Of a DNA stretch of 64,000 nucleotides, positions 50,391 to 61,663 are shown piece by piece. The DNA comes from Plectrocnemia conspersa (taxonomy: Eukaryota; Arthropoda; Insecta; Trichoptera; Polycentropodidae): contig VTFK01000013.1 in the NCBI GenBank assembly GCA_009617715.1, positions 1,135,001 to 1,199,000 on the forward strand, written 5' to 3'. Numbering within the stretch: the first letter of the stretch is position 1; every line of letters begins with the position of its first letter. The position numbers and the translations under genes were made by a program. The notes under the pieces are model-generated. The model was not told the DNA's origin. It was given only the letters and a program-made list of their open reading frames with translations, and ran no database searches.

Positions 50391-53300
50391 ATTTCATGAG
50401 CTTTACTACACTTTATTTGGTATTTGCAATCACATCCTTCATATTTAAAAAATGTAACGCAAATATATTTGGCAAAAATATTTTTTTTTTAATTTAAAAT
50501 TTTTTGATAACTGCTTTATAAAACGAATTGTATTATATGTCGAAACGACATATTTCATAGATTAATGAAAGAACTTAGCATTAAATTTTTAGAGTGAGCA
50601 CAGATAGCAAATAAAAAATGGAAAATTAGCGAAAAGGAATTGAACTTTTTTTTAAATTAAATGAGTTGGACATGCATGATTACACATGCAGATGTAATAT
50701 ATAAAATTAAAAGAGAACAATAACGATGCAAATAGACCGTCTACGCATTCGAACCGCGTGGGAGAGCTTTTAAGCTCGAATACGCACGCGGCTTCTAAAA
50801 GCTTATAATTCGTAACGCTATTATTATTTTTATACACGGTTGTTCGCAAAATTGTTATCGCACGTAAAATAAACACTCGAGAAGTGCGAAATAAAACATT
50901 TCCCTAGTCGATGGAATTTAATTTTTCCCTGACAAGCTATCGATACAGCTCTTCTTCGCGCGCGTCTTCCCATCAAGCGTTCTTTGAACACGTAATACCG
51001 TTACACGGAAGAAGGGAGAGAAGACGAAAGGCAAAAAAGAAATAGAATAACGCTGAAATATTATTCTCAATATTCTTTATAAATTCGCAGTCTTTTCCAG
51101 CAGATTTATGCGAGGGACGGGCGGGTTGTTGTAGACGTCGGTCGAATCTCTTTCTCTCGCTCTCGTGGGGAAATTTTTCCATCTTTTCCGCGACGTGTGT
51201 ACACACACATACAACACATACAAACGCGAAGCACTCCACTCCGGTTTCGTTTTGTGAAGGCATCATTTCATGTTTACAGTGCGCTTTGTGTAGCGCTACT
51301 TTGTGAGGTGGCTCTAAAAGACCGACACCGAGGCACTAATGCGTACAATAAACACCCGAGTTATTACCTATTCGTTGTAAGTAAGTATAGCCCGCGGGAA
51401 TTAATTAAAACGCGATTCGCGGTATTATATTAGTTTTCAGCTGAAATCTTACCTCTTCGCAAGGTTGTAAGGCCGAACTTCGCAGCGTGGCATAGCGCAA
51501 AGACGATTCACTCACCTGAAACAAAAACAAAACGATCAGATAAGGGAGAACGAAGGCAAACTTTGGGGTTGTGAATTGATCGACAAGGGGTCAGAGGGCG
51601 ACGCCGGGGGGCAGCTAACGAAGGTTTCGGGTTATAGGTCCGCCCGGACAGAGATCGATTAAAGTCAGTCAATTAAATCGGAGACGCGAGCTTATAATAA
51701 ACACGACTCGAGATTAGTTGAACGTGTTTGCGTTGCGGATAACAATATCAAAGGTCTGACGGAGCAGAATCGAGGGGGGCCGTTTGATGTGGAGCAACAA
51801 ATGCTCCAGTACGCTTTGACGTCTTCGCAAACAAGCGCCCGCCTTAGCGGAACTTGTATAGTCTTATGAAATTAACACACGGCTAATTCCCAAACTTCCG
51901 ACGCGGCTCAGCCTTAACCGAGGAGCCGGTATTCAATTTTACAAATCCTCTTTACCGCCGGCAACAAACTAATCCCATAAAACACTCACTCCGGCGGGAG
52001 CGTTTCGCGGCGAACGGGGAGCAACCGTCAAAACGCCGCGATGGAGTTAAACAAAATTGTAGTAGAAGCAGCGGCGCTGAAGGCAAACTCGAGCGATTTA
52101 CACCCATCCGGAGGGGGTTCAGATTATTGAATCGTTTCGCAAGAGGCGCTCGTCTGCGAAAAATGAACAGTCGATAAAATATCACTCGTTTCGAAGAGGA
52201 CAAGATCCTTTGTGTAAAATGAACGTATACTCGTCGAGCGCATGAATGCGAAAGCATTTTGTTACATATTAAACGGGGATTAATCTCGGTTATAATTCGC
52301 CTTTATAACCCCCCCCCTCGTAAATTTGTTATTAGCCGAGATCGACGGCACTCGAGTAAAAACATCAAGTCGGTACGCCACATGAATAAAATATGTAGAA
52401 AGACATCTAGACAGACGAGCTCGAGAAGCTGCGCGTTTTTACCGATGCAGCTCGCAACAGCGAAGCACATCCCTATGCGATATATAATAATTTAATAATA
52501 AGTCGGTTGTACCGCAATATACACGGCGACAAGTTGGCAAAGTACACTTCGGAGAACAACACCGAATCGGAGTCTCCCGATGTCGATACATCAAAGGTAA
52601 AAGTTACGTGTGTTTTGTGTAGTAGCTGGCATATAGTAGGCACGAAGCGAGCCGTTTGCATAATTTATGTGCGCGATGGCGAATCGGCGAAAAGACAGGA
52701 ACGCGGTTAATGTTACATGCGAGCTGTTGATTTGCGAAACGAGACCGCTTCAACGAGCCGAAATCGTATTAACCCATTTCAACCCAAACGGTCCGAAAGA
52801 AAGTTAAAGCGAAGTCTGGTAACGATGTATAAATTATAACATTTGTACTGAACGTTAAGCTTAACGTACATTCAACACGGTGTTTTTGTCGGTCTCGAAT
52901 AAGCTTTGAACATATTAAGTTGTACTTATGTTGCAACGTATTCATAACTCGTAATAATGATAATGTTAATATTTTAATCTCATTCGCTCGCGATAATTTA
53001 TGAGCGATAATAATAACGCGCAGAATAAATTGCTATACTTGTTCGCGTATAAATTAACATTTAGAGTTAGATTAAATGATTTATGATCGTGTACATCAAT
53101 AAATCGTAACGCTGGTAAACAACGCTCGATTTCTAATTAAAGTTACGCGTGTGATTAATCATAATTTGGCGTTAATTAAATCACTGCGAAGGATTAACGT
53201 AATTATGAAAATTGTAATAGGTGGCATAGTACGTGTCTCTTAAACAAAAATATTACACGAGAAGCTGCATAAATCCTTTCAGAGAGAAAGTTAACTGCTC

Positions 53301-54510
53301 CGTTTGTCGACGACGATAATCGAACGAATAAATAACCCGGCGAGTCGAAATATTCGCCGGATATCGCACCCAGTACATTTGTCCGCCCACTTCGCTGCCG
53401 GGCCCTCTCCCAGACTCCGCGGAGCATTGTAGAGGGCATGTAATGTGTTTCAATGTTGTTTTCGTCCGTCTGCCCCGTTTAACAATTTATTTTCGAGATT
53501 TCATTTCGATGATAGTATCTCGAACGGGGCAGATTGTAATCTGAACGACCGTGTACACTCTTCGCCGAGAATATTCAATTACGGCGAAAAGCTGCGAGAG
53601 TATGAAGAAGAAAAATTATCGATCATGTACGATACAATAATAATATATTGCATACCGGTGAGGCAAATTGGAAGTTTATTGAAACGGGATCGAATTACGT
53701 TTTTAGTAAATGGAGCGGTAAAATCATATTATGGATGAAAAGCTATAGGGGGTAAATTAGTATAACGTCATGAACGTCATTGCGTTTAAAACAAACTAAA
53801 ATAAAGCATCTACACTTTTAACGCAAGGTTTATGAATCGACTTAATGAGTGGTGCAATAGTCAATATTTTTTGACCTTCGATTAGAAGAATTTTTGGACT
53901 ACATTGATATGATATGCCAGAGTTAAAAAATCACGTATGCACGATGTTTAATTAGTAGAAAGTAGTGAATGCAAAAAATACTTAAGCTTTTATCTGTACA
54001 TGTACATATTATATCTTTTTTTAAAATACAGAAATATGAAACAAACTGAAAAAATATCACGTAAAAGGAAAATAATATAGTTCATAGTGTCTCTCTGTTT
54101 AATGTGCCCTTTGTGGGTATTTTATCTTAGCCAAATTACAATATATAATACATAGAATATGTGTCCTCTTTATAACACGAGGTGCAAATTTGAATTAAAT
54201 CATGCAAACGTTTAGAGAGTAAAATTAAATTTAAGACCCATGGCATAACATCTTTGTTTGCAAATGTGTGTGCTTTCAATAATACTATTGTTTTCTCAAA
54301 AATGATATATCATAAGTAATATACATAAATATATGTTATATAGTACATATTATATTACATGTCAAAATCGCACAATACTATTTGTATTATATCATAGATA
54401 ATATAATAATTATATTAGTGTTGAAGTATACTGGTAATATTGCAGATATATTGACACATGCCAATCTGCCAGAAAAATTGAAATTAGGTTGTTTCATATC
54501 AAGTGGTTGA
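50391..54510. other. Mostly CpG-rich; only the 51453-51515 exon candidate
   Basis: 50680-53740 is the longest CpG-rich block in the window and flanks the putative exon. Its other ORFs lack motifs. 53740-54510 is AT-rich. Confidence 0.45.
51453..51515 (-). CDS. Putative 63 nt internal exon (21 codons), gene unknown
   Basis: On the minus strand a strong acceptor (GTTTTTGTTTCAG) precedes 63 nt, followed by donor GAAGAG|GTAAGAT. Only one frame is open; it encodes VSESSLRYATLRSSALQPCEE without its final residue, and the other two frames stop at once. Its length divides by three, as expected for a phase 0-0 cassette exon. The first bases after the acceptor, GTGAGT, also resemble a donor, so the acceptor could instead be the end of an upstream exon. 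The protein family is not recognised. The exon sits in a CpG-rich block (about 50680-53740), the kind of sequence in this window that looks like old host DNA. Confidence 0.38.
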
Positions 54511-54609
54511 GCAGCTAAGCGAAAAATTCCAGCTGGAGTTCCTCAAGGAAGTTTGCTCGGGCTGTTTCTCTTTATCTTGTTTCTATATAAATATTTTAAT
54601 CAAGATTAA
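54511..54609 (+). pseudogene. Non-LTR reverse transcriptase scrap (GVPQGS motif)
   Basis: The frame reads KRKIPAGVPQGSLLGLFLFI. GVPQGSxLGPxLF is the conserved segment before the YxDD box in LINE reverse transcriptases; here the Pro of LGP is Leu. A stop precedes it at 54508 and the frame ends at 54607. No YxDD box was found downstream. Confidence 0.6.
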
Positions 54610-55040
54610 AAAAAATATACATTTTTAATAGATCTAAAAATACTAAAGTTTATGTGCATAAAAAGCACGAATTTAAAAAAAATATAAAAAACGTTTTTCA
54701 TTTTTCACTTGTTTTTGTTACTCTTATTTTGAAATTTTTTCATTCGTTTTTTGATGATGCATTACTTTTTTAAGTGGGCCCTAAAATATTTGCAGATCAT
54801 AGGCACTGTGCTTATTTAGATATGGCGATCTCGTAGATACGCAAAGAGCCGACTTTTCATCGCATTTGTTCCCATTTAGTTTTCAATATTTATAATTTTA
54901 CAATAATTTGGCTCGAGTACATACAGACTTGCGCCATAATCATGAAATGGATAAATATTATTATCAATGAATCAACAAACAAATTTTAGATATAATATAA
55001 AATGAATAAAATAAAACTATTAACATGTCTTTGACTTTAT

Positions 55041-55148
55041 AGCAGCGACGTGCTCTTTCTAGATATTGAAAAGGTGTTCGAAGTGGTTTATAAATTAAAT
55101 AAACTTTTCTACTATTTTATCTTAAAGCATACGCCCTTATTAAGGTAA
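55041..55148 (+). pseudogene. Non-LTR reverse transcriptase scrap (motif A)
   Basis: The frame reads SSDVLFLDIEKVFEVVYKLN. FLDIEKAFD is motif A of jockey-like LINE reverse transcriptases, with the catalytic Asp kept in LDI and the second position changed from AFD to VFE. In an intact gene motif A lies upstream of GVPQGS, but here it is about 0.5 kb downstream on the same strand. The two scraps are therefore either separate insertions or a rearranged one. Confidence 0.5.
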
Positions 55149-56582
55149 ACATAAGATGGAACATTTAATATTGAAATCAATTTATGACATTTTGCTTCTG
55201 TCTCATTTTTCAAGCGAGTCGATATTTTAGATATTTTATTCTGATTTACATAATTGATTCCACAATCAAATAACCAGTCACTGACGGATCCGGGATAAAT
55301 AAACTCGCGTGTACCCCATTCAATACAACTTACAAACTACATGGGTTTACCACACCAGCGGGGCGCCAAATTGTTTCAACGAAATTAATCAAAAAAAAAG
55401 TACATGTATGCACCTCTCGTCGACCGCAGCCACAAATTAAAATTTCATCGGCGATTCCCGAACGGTATTTGGCGTGTGCGGTCAATGACGCACGTGTGTA
55501 CATATATGTACACAGAAACATTCACACAAATCCCATGAATACGGTATCAATTGACAAATTATGCAACGCGCCGCTTTTGCCGATAGCCGCAATTTTCGTT
55601 TTAAGCTGCGACCGGGGACCGATAAATTGAGAGCGAGAGAGAGCGGTCCCGCGACCGCGAAATTGCGCGCCGCGAGGGGTCGCGAAAAATAAACATATTT
55701 ACACGGCGAGAGAGGAAGAAAAAAGCCGAACCCTCGAACGTCGAAATGCACAAACGCGAGAATTACGTCACGGACACATTTTTACGATTACTCACGGACG
55801 CGCGCCTCCGAGAGCAGCAGCGGGAGTATGTGTCACGTTTCCGCGTTTATATCCAGAGAATTACCCCACATTCGTCTTGATGAGATTTGCGCTTTTTATT
55901 CGCCCGGGGCGGCGGCGTTTTGTATTTATTTCGCCGAGAATAAATAAAACGCTTATTATTATATTGTATTATGCATATCCAACATCAAACGATTTGTGTC
56001 TAACGCTGCTATACAGCCATAATGTCTAGATCAGAGAGAATTAACCCGGGGGTAATTACTCTCCACCTCTGCGAGATAAAATCAAATAACTTCTGAGGAT
56101 AATAAGCTCATTCAACGGCATTAAGCTCGGCTTTGTGTACGTTTAATTTCGTGATAAAATATAACGCGAAACGCTAATTTTATCTGGAGAATTAATTAAA
56201 AACGTACACACAAACCGCACGCGTAATAACGTTGCAAAAGCACATAACACTGGGTTGGGAAAATAATATCCAATTAATATAATAATCAACACGCGTAGGT
56301 ACCTATTTCTATACAGGTAAATAACATATTTTTATACAAGCTAAAACTTTAATAAAAAACGATAAGTCATTAGTTAAAATTAAGACAAATAAAGCCGATA
56401 GATCAGCAAAAATCTATTATAAAATTCGAATCCTTTGCGGAGAAACATTTTTCTTCTCTATATACAAGAGTAAATCAATAATTATCAGCATTGCATTTCA
56501 GTTGTACTTGTGATTAGAAGTACTGTCATTTATGCGCGCATCTTATTTTCGCCGCTCTCTATACTTCAAGTTTCTAGTATAT

Positions 56583-56611
56583 CAAAGTTTCTCAAACTAT
56601 GTTCCGTGGAA
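56583..56611 (+). repeat. Probable left terminal repeat of the ZBED5-like hAT
   Basis: CAAAGTTTCTCAAACTATGT followed by TCCGTGGAA resembles the CAGxGTTTCTCAAACT...GTTCCGCGGAA ends I associate with ZBED/Buster hAT elements. It lies about 0.67 kb upstream of the transposase relic. The matching right end was not found, so the boundary is inferred. Confidence 0.35.
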
Positions 56612-57136
56612 AATTAATACGTTTTACACGAATAAAATTCAATGATGTTTGACCTCATATTAACAGGCGAGAGATAAAAAAGAAATATCTTTTAACCCCC
56701 GGTGCGCATAAAAAATATAACATATTGTTTTTGTTCAGCTACCTGGTCCTGACTATCATTAGTCTGTCGACAGTTGACAATATCAAAAAATATCAAAAAT
56801 TAGCTTAAAAATAAATGTTCAGTATACCGTTGCCTAAATTCTGGATGAAACAAGTCTGCGAGAATATTACTTAGTTCACAAGAAAGTGTGTGTAGTTTTA
56901 ATGTACACAATTTGAATCGAAACTATTTGTCTAAATAATGTTATTCGCATAACATTAGTTTTCCTATTATATACTTTAAATATTATTCAAAAACTATCCA
57001 TGGATATTTTTATTGTAGATAATAACTTTTGTCGGACGGATGGCAATTAGACAGATTGGGCCACGCAGTATTTGATTGATCGCCGCGGTCCACCGCTGTC
57101 ACGTCCGTGTTACCAGAGTACCGTCTAGTTTTTGCC

Positions 57137-57155
57137 ATAAATAAATAAATAAATA
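57137..57155. repeat. (AAAT)n microsatellite
   Basis: About four AAAT units upstream of the hAT transposase relic. Confidence 0.75.
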
Positions 57156-57251
57156 GACCTTCAAAGTACTCTCTCCCTAGCAATGGAGACCGTGGATTTG
57201 TTGCTCTATACACGGTGAGATTTGTGGAGCTACATTTAAAAACAAAAATGG

Positions 57252-58125
57252 CCTCCAGCTAAACTTCGTAGGGACTTTAAAACAATACACGCTGATTACA
57301 AAGGAAAGAACATGATTTTTTTAAAGAGAGAACGTGGCTCACTGGAAAATTCTAAACTTTAAATTATTACAATTTCTAAAATTGAAAATGCTAAAAAGAC
57401 ATTCTTATCGAGTGAGTTACTACATTGCACTTAATAATGAAGATCGTACAATTAAAAAGCCACTCATTAAGCCATGTTCGAAAGACATAGTGTCATGCGT
57501 TATTAACGGGCAGTCTGCCAAAAAATAAACGCAGTACAATTATCAAATAATACTATTTAGACTGGGACTTTGTAGTAAATATGCATTGTAAATAGGTGAA
57601 TCTAAACAATTGATAAAATGTATTGCAGAAGATTTACTAATGCATATCAATAAAAAAAAACTACACGAGAAAATATATTTAAAACAGATTACATTATAAA
57701 ACACGTTTGGAGAAGTGTATTGTTATATTCGTACAGATGATCCTCGAGCAATAGTAGAAAAGATGAAGGGAGTTGTATTACGTATTCTGTTATAAACTAC
57801 AAGAGTCACAAACAGTCATAGTATTTTACATAGGCAAGCACTAGTGACAACAAATTTCTATAAATTTAAAAAATGTTATTGACGAAGCAGAAAAATGAAA
57901 ATACGTAAAATCACGATCACTTCAATCCAGAATATTTCGTGAACTTAACGCAGTTTTATTACATACTTAAGTGAGATGGTTATCCAGAGAAAAAGCACTA
58001 ATAAGGCTATTAGAACTTCGATGTGACTTATTGGTCTTCTTAAAGGCACAACATTTCATTTAATTTTGAACAAATCCTTCAGGGTTGATACATCTCGCAT
58101 ATCTATCAGATTTTTTTACAAAGTG
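57252..58125 (+). pseudogene. hAT transposase pseudogene, ZBED5-like
   Basis: Pieces in several frames line up in order with a ZBED5/Buster-type hAT transposase. First is the end of a BED finger: PPAKLRRDFKTIHADYKGKN, then FLKRERGS. Next is YRVSYYIALNNEDRTIKKPL followed by IKPCSKDIVSCVINGQSAKK (open from 57334 to 57525). After a one-base slip comes INAVQLSNNTI. Near the end are VRWLSREKALIRLLELRCDL and LVFLKAQHF (about 57971-58060), the conserved block before the hAT C-terminal dimerisation region, then LAYLSDFF. Many stops and frameshifts intervene, and the DDE acidic residues are not traceable in the decayed middle. It is clearly nonfunctional. The N-terminal Cys pair of the BED finger is missing. 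Confidence 0.82.
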
Positions 58126-58335
58126 CTATATTATTAACATACCATAACAAGTATAGTATTATATTTTTAATACAATATTTTATATATTGTCATATACAAG
58201 TCATTATTAATTTTATTAATTTAAATTTCAGGATTTACGAAGTGTTCCATCAAAGGAAAAAATTAGGAAACTGTGTTAGATATTCCAATGACAACGACAG
58301 CGTACGGGGGTGCAGATTTTTAAAATACAAACTGA

Positions 58336-58385
58336 CGCTTCTTAGTGAAATTCTGTTCTCTTTACAGAATCACTTAAAAGAAGCG
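58336..58385. repeat. 50 nt hairpin
   Basis: CGCTTCTTAGTGAAATTCTG pairs with CAGAATCACTTAAAAGAAGC across a loop of about 9 nt, with small bulges. It is compact and fairly stable, but the loop is short for a microRNA precursor. It lies just downstream of the decayed hAT transposase and may be part of that element's 3' end. Confidence 0.4.
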
Positions 58386-60277
58386 AGCAATGCAAAACCA
58401 TAACATAAATCCATTACTTAATGAATAACTTTGAAGTCGACCCGGGCGGCAAAGAACCAATCCAGACTAATCCACAAGAGACAACGATGCAAAGATAGTA
58501 AAAGCAGAGAGCTGTGTAGTACTCGGGCGGCGACGAAGCGCGCCATTATTATTAATTTACATTTAGTCGGGGTATTAGCGCGGTAATAAACTTGCTCCGT
58601 ATTCCAAGCGAAAGCTAGTTTGGCTGTGGATGCGACGATTGTGTTCCCGGAATCGCAGCGGGAATACGTACGGCAGGCTGACAGGGCGAATTTAAATATA
58701 TTACTATGTGGGACGTGTCTGCGGCGCGGATCGCGAAGCCGTCCTCGAAATACTGTTTTGACAATAATTTTGCCGAACACACGTGCGCCAAAGGTGACTC
58801 GGTTAATTTCCGACAAGCAAACAAACAAAACGCTCCCTTTGTCGAGATCCGATCGACGAAAGCGCGAAAAACAAACATCGCATGCCGCTCACGTCGCGCC
58901 GCATATGCAGATCCGTTTAAATTTTTGCACGCGCGCTATAGCAATTGTATTCTATATAATAAAGCGTTTAATATGCGGGATGAAAATGTGAAAAGAGAGC
59001 CGGAGGAAGTTTTTTCTTCTCGACGTTCAGAACGGCGTCAGTTACACACTATACATATAAAGCGCCGCGAGCAGTTCAACTGAAATTGTAAAGTGAAATA
59101 AAAACTAGTATTTATAAGTTGAACCGCACAAAAGAGGCAAGGCACAATAGCGCAGAGAAAAAAATTATAACATCACGGTCCGCACGATGTGCATAATAGC
59201 GTTTTTGCTAGACGGAAAAAAACCTTATTGAAATCTAAATTCGAGAGGGTGGATTAGCGTCTCTCCATCCCTGAGAAAAGTATTTTTGGGGGAATAAGGT
59301 CGAACAAACAACAACAAAGCAGCAATTAAGCGATACGTCGATACAACAAGAGAAAGACTTAGAATCTTAAAACTTGGATAAATAACAATAATAACGATTG
59401 CATGTTTATGGTGCGCGGGAGCGTTTACTGTGTACGCACGAGGGCAGGTTGATACGAGCTGCTCAAACTCAATAATTCATTTAAATTGCTTGTCGGCATA
59501 TAAAATGAATGTGCGATTCACCCGACGAACGATGGAGATAAACTTTAATAGAAAATCCGAGGAGCGAACATATTTTCTCCCGAGACTTTAATGATGAAGT
59601 GCCGTGAGAATACGGAATTTTTGCACAAGCGTAACTGAATAACGTTAGTAAAAATGCGCAAAACACGAGACACTTGCAAAAAAACAGCTGATAAGAATCG
59701 ATTGTCGGTTATTTACTACTGTTAGTTTACTTTATCGCTGTGAAAACGTCATATTAAATTTAACCCACATTCGGTACAAATATTTTTGAAAAATACAGTT
59801 TAAAACGTCTAGTTTACAATTGAGTTACAACAGCTTTTTACGGCATTTTTTAGTTTATCAGATAGCCTTATGCAAAATATTGTCATAACTTAAATAATAA
59901 TATATTTTATTAGAAGTTTTTGAAACGCCAACTACTTAATTGTATACATTTTCATATACTATCTGAATTCGAGAAACGATGGTATTTTATTATTGAAATA
60001 TATATATAAAAAAAGCTGAATTTTACCATACATTCTACAGTGGCAAAATTCAGACTTACATATAAAGATTCTGATTTCGAGATGTATATATTTTAGTTAT
60101 ATGCATTTTATTACAAAATTTATCTTATTAAAAATAAAATAAAATAATATATATGCATTTAACTTATTTTTAAATAAGCGCCCTAAACGGTATTCCATAA
60201 TCTATTGCAATCGTTGTATCTTCTTCATTAGAATAATTATTTTTTAAAGAATCCACAAAATAAATATATATTTAATT
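58386..60277. other. No gene recognised
   Basis: CpG-rich block at 58420-59680 with overlapping ORFs up to 136 codons on both strands, none with motifs; AT-rich after 59700. Confidence 0.45.
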
Positions 60278-60548
60278 GGTTAGTATTTTATTAGCTGAAT
60301 GGTCAGTATAGTTTTACTTTAATTGTCAGTATAAATAGATTTTTGGTCAATATACAGGCGGCGCTCGACTTTCGAACGTTCGACTTTCGCACAATTCGTT
60401 ATTTCGCACATTTAAAAAAAACATTTTTTTTTAAAACGTTTTGATAGCGGTGAATCTTTTGCTTCAATCTGACGTTCGTATGATATAAACAGGTCTACGA
60501 TATGTTTAATTTTGCAAAATAAAAATATAATTAAAGAATACGTTCAAA

Positions 60549-60579
60549 ATTGTGGAAAATAAAGATATATTTCCACAAT
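60549..60579. repeat. 10 bp-arm inverted repeat within Tigger
   Basis: ATTGTGGAAA (60549-60558) and TTTCCACAAT (60570-60579) are perfect inverted repeats with an 11 nt spacer, in the noncoding left part of the element. Confidence 0.6.
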
Positions 60580-60702
60580 CTTTAATATGTTTCCAAAAAA
60601 ACACAGCAAAAAAAAAACATGGATGAAATGGAAAATCTTTGTCATCGTACGGTTGGTTTTACAATTTTAAAATGAGGTATTCTTTTCATAATATTAAATT
60701 TA

Positions 60703-61018
60703 CTGGAGAATCAATCAGCGGATAAAGATGCTGCAAAAGAATTTATTTCCTAATTATCCAAAATTATTGAAGATGTAGAATATTCCTCTAGCCAAATATT
60801 TAATGTAGATGAGACAGGTTTATTTTGGAAAACTCTTTGACAATTTTTTAAATATTATGGAAGATTGTGATCCCAATGGAGAACGCATATTTCAAGTGCG
60901 TGGGGCGATCAATAAAAACATAGCATGTTATAAAATACTATATGAAGAAAAGAAAAAGAATAGTGCAAAACAGTTAACTCTTGATAACTTTTCAAAAGAA
61001 ACACCCGCAAACCCCACT
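60703..61018 (+). pseudogene. Tigger/Jerky-type (DDE_1) transposase relic
   Basis: The first piece (60703-60840) reads LENQSADKDAAKEFIS, a stop, then LSKIIEDVEYSSSQIFNVDE followed by TGLFWKTL. FNVDETGLFWK is the block holding the first catalytic Asp in pogo/Tigger transposases. The second piece (ORF from 60809; family-like part from about 60836) reads FLNIMEDCDPNGERIFQVRG, then CYKILYEEKKKNSAKQLTLD, the characteristic Tigger C-terminus. Everything between, including the second and third acidic residues, is deleted, as is the N-terminal CENP-B-like DNA-binding domain. It cannot encode an active enzyme. Confidence 0.85.
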
Positions 61019-61270
61019 TAAACGCTTCTTAAACATCTTATATTTACTTGATAAATGAATATTTTAAAATACACACAATTTCAATTTTTTTTACTTCCCT
61101 CGACTTTCGTACATTCAACATTCGCACACATTTTCAAGAACCAATTATGTGCGAAAGTCGAGGGCCGCCTGTACATAAAGCTTTATTGGTCAATATAAAT
61201 ATTATGCTAGATTTATATAAACCAGAAAGGGTCAGTATTTCTTTTAAATTTGCTCAAAAAACGAATTGAT

Positions 61271-61335
61271 CTAATGTAAGTTCTTTCATTGTGTTAGGTT
61301 TGGGTTTGAACAGCAAATGGACGTTTCGCAACTGT
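61271..61335 (-). repeat. GCGAAACGTCC repeat family, copy 3 (reverse)
   Basis: On the minus strand it reads CAGTTGCGAAACGTCCATTT, then GCTGTTCAAACCCAAACCTA and AATGAAAG, matching 37437-37490. It sits between the forward GGTCAGTAT array and the inverted array at 61586-61663. Confidence 0.7.
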
Positions 61336-61585
61336 TACAGTAAACGTCGCTCTTTTACGCATATCACGCCAGTCAAATGACAGGTTATAATTTAAAAACT
61401 AACCATGTATTGTTATTTTATATTAAATGCTGATCATTTTGTTTTAATTAACGATTATTTTATTTAAGTACTGATTATTTATTTGTCGGTTGATCGACCC
61501 TAACTCACCTTGATAATGACCATGTACTATTATACTACCCTACTGTCAACATAAAACTGGCCTTGAGGTTAAAATACATTTATAA

Positions 61586-61663
61586 ATACTGACCATACAT
61601 AATATATACTGACAACTTTGATACTGACCGGTGTATAACGACCAAGCAATATGAATACTGACC
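61586..61663 (-). repeat. Inverted GGTCAGTAT array
   Basis: ATACTGACC-type words (GGTCAGTAT on the minus strand) start at 61586, 61606, 61621, 61635 (ATAACGACC) and 61655. Spacing is 14-20 bp. With the forward array at 60278-61238 this makes an element-like arrangement of arrays in opposite orientation around a GCGAAACGTCC core. Confidence 0.7.

Larger units (their letters stand above)
55149..57251. other. No host gene recognised
   Basis: A CpG-rich block at 55290-56250 includes a minus-strand donor-like GTGAGTAATCG at about 55794 without an identified acceptor. From 56583 the sequence probably belongs to the hAT relic. Confidence 0.4.
60355..61171 (+). mobile_element. Internally deleted pogo/Tigger-like transposon
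   Basis: The left end CAGGCGGCGCTCGACTTTCG and the right end, inverted, CAGGCGGCCCTCGACTTTCG differ at one base. TA flanks both (60353-60354, 61172-61173). CTCGACTTTCG recurs subterminally. The 817 bp interior keeps two separate parts of a Tigger transposase (60703-60840 and 60836-61018), so most of the gene is deleted. It inserted into a GGTCAGTAT array. Confidence 0.9.
60278..61238 (+). repeat. GGTCAGTAT array (about 23 bp period), split by Tigger
   Basis: Motif starts at 60278, 60301, 60324 and 60345; after the Tigger insertion they resume at 61188 and 61230. Removing the insertion gives a spacing of about 24 between 60345 and 61188, so the array was continuous. The last gap, 42, is about two periods. 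The insertion used the TA inside GGTCAATATA. Confidence 0.75.
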
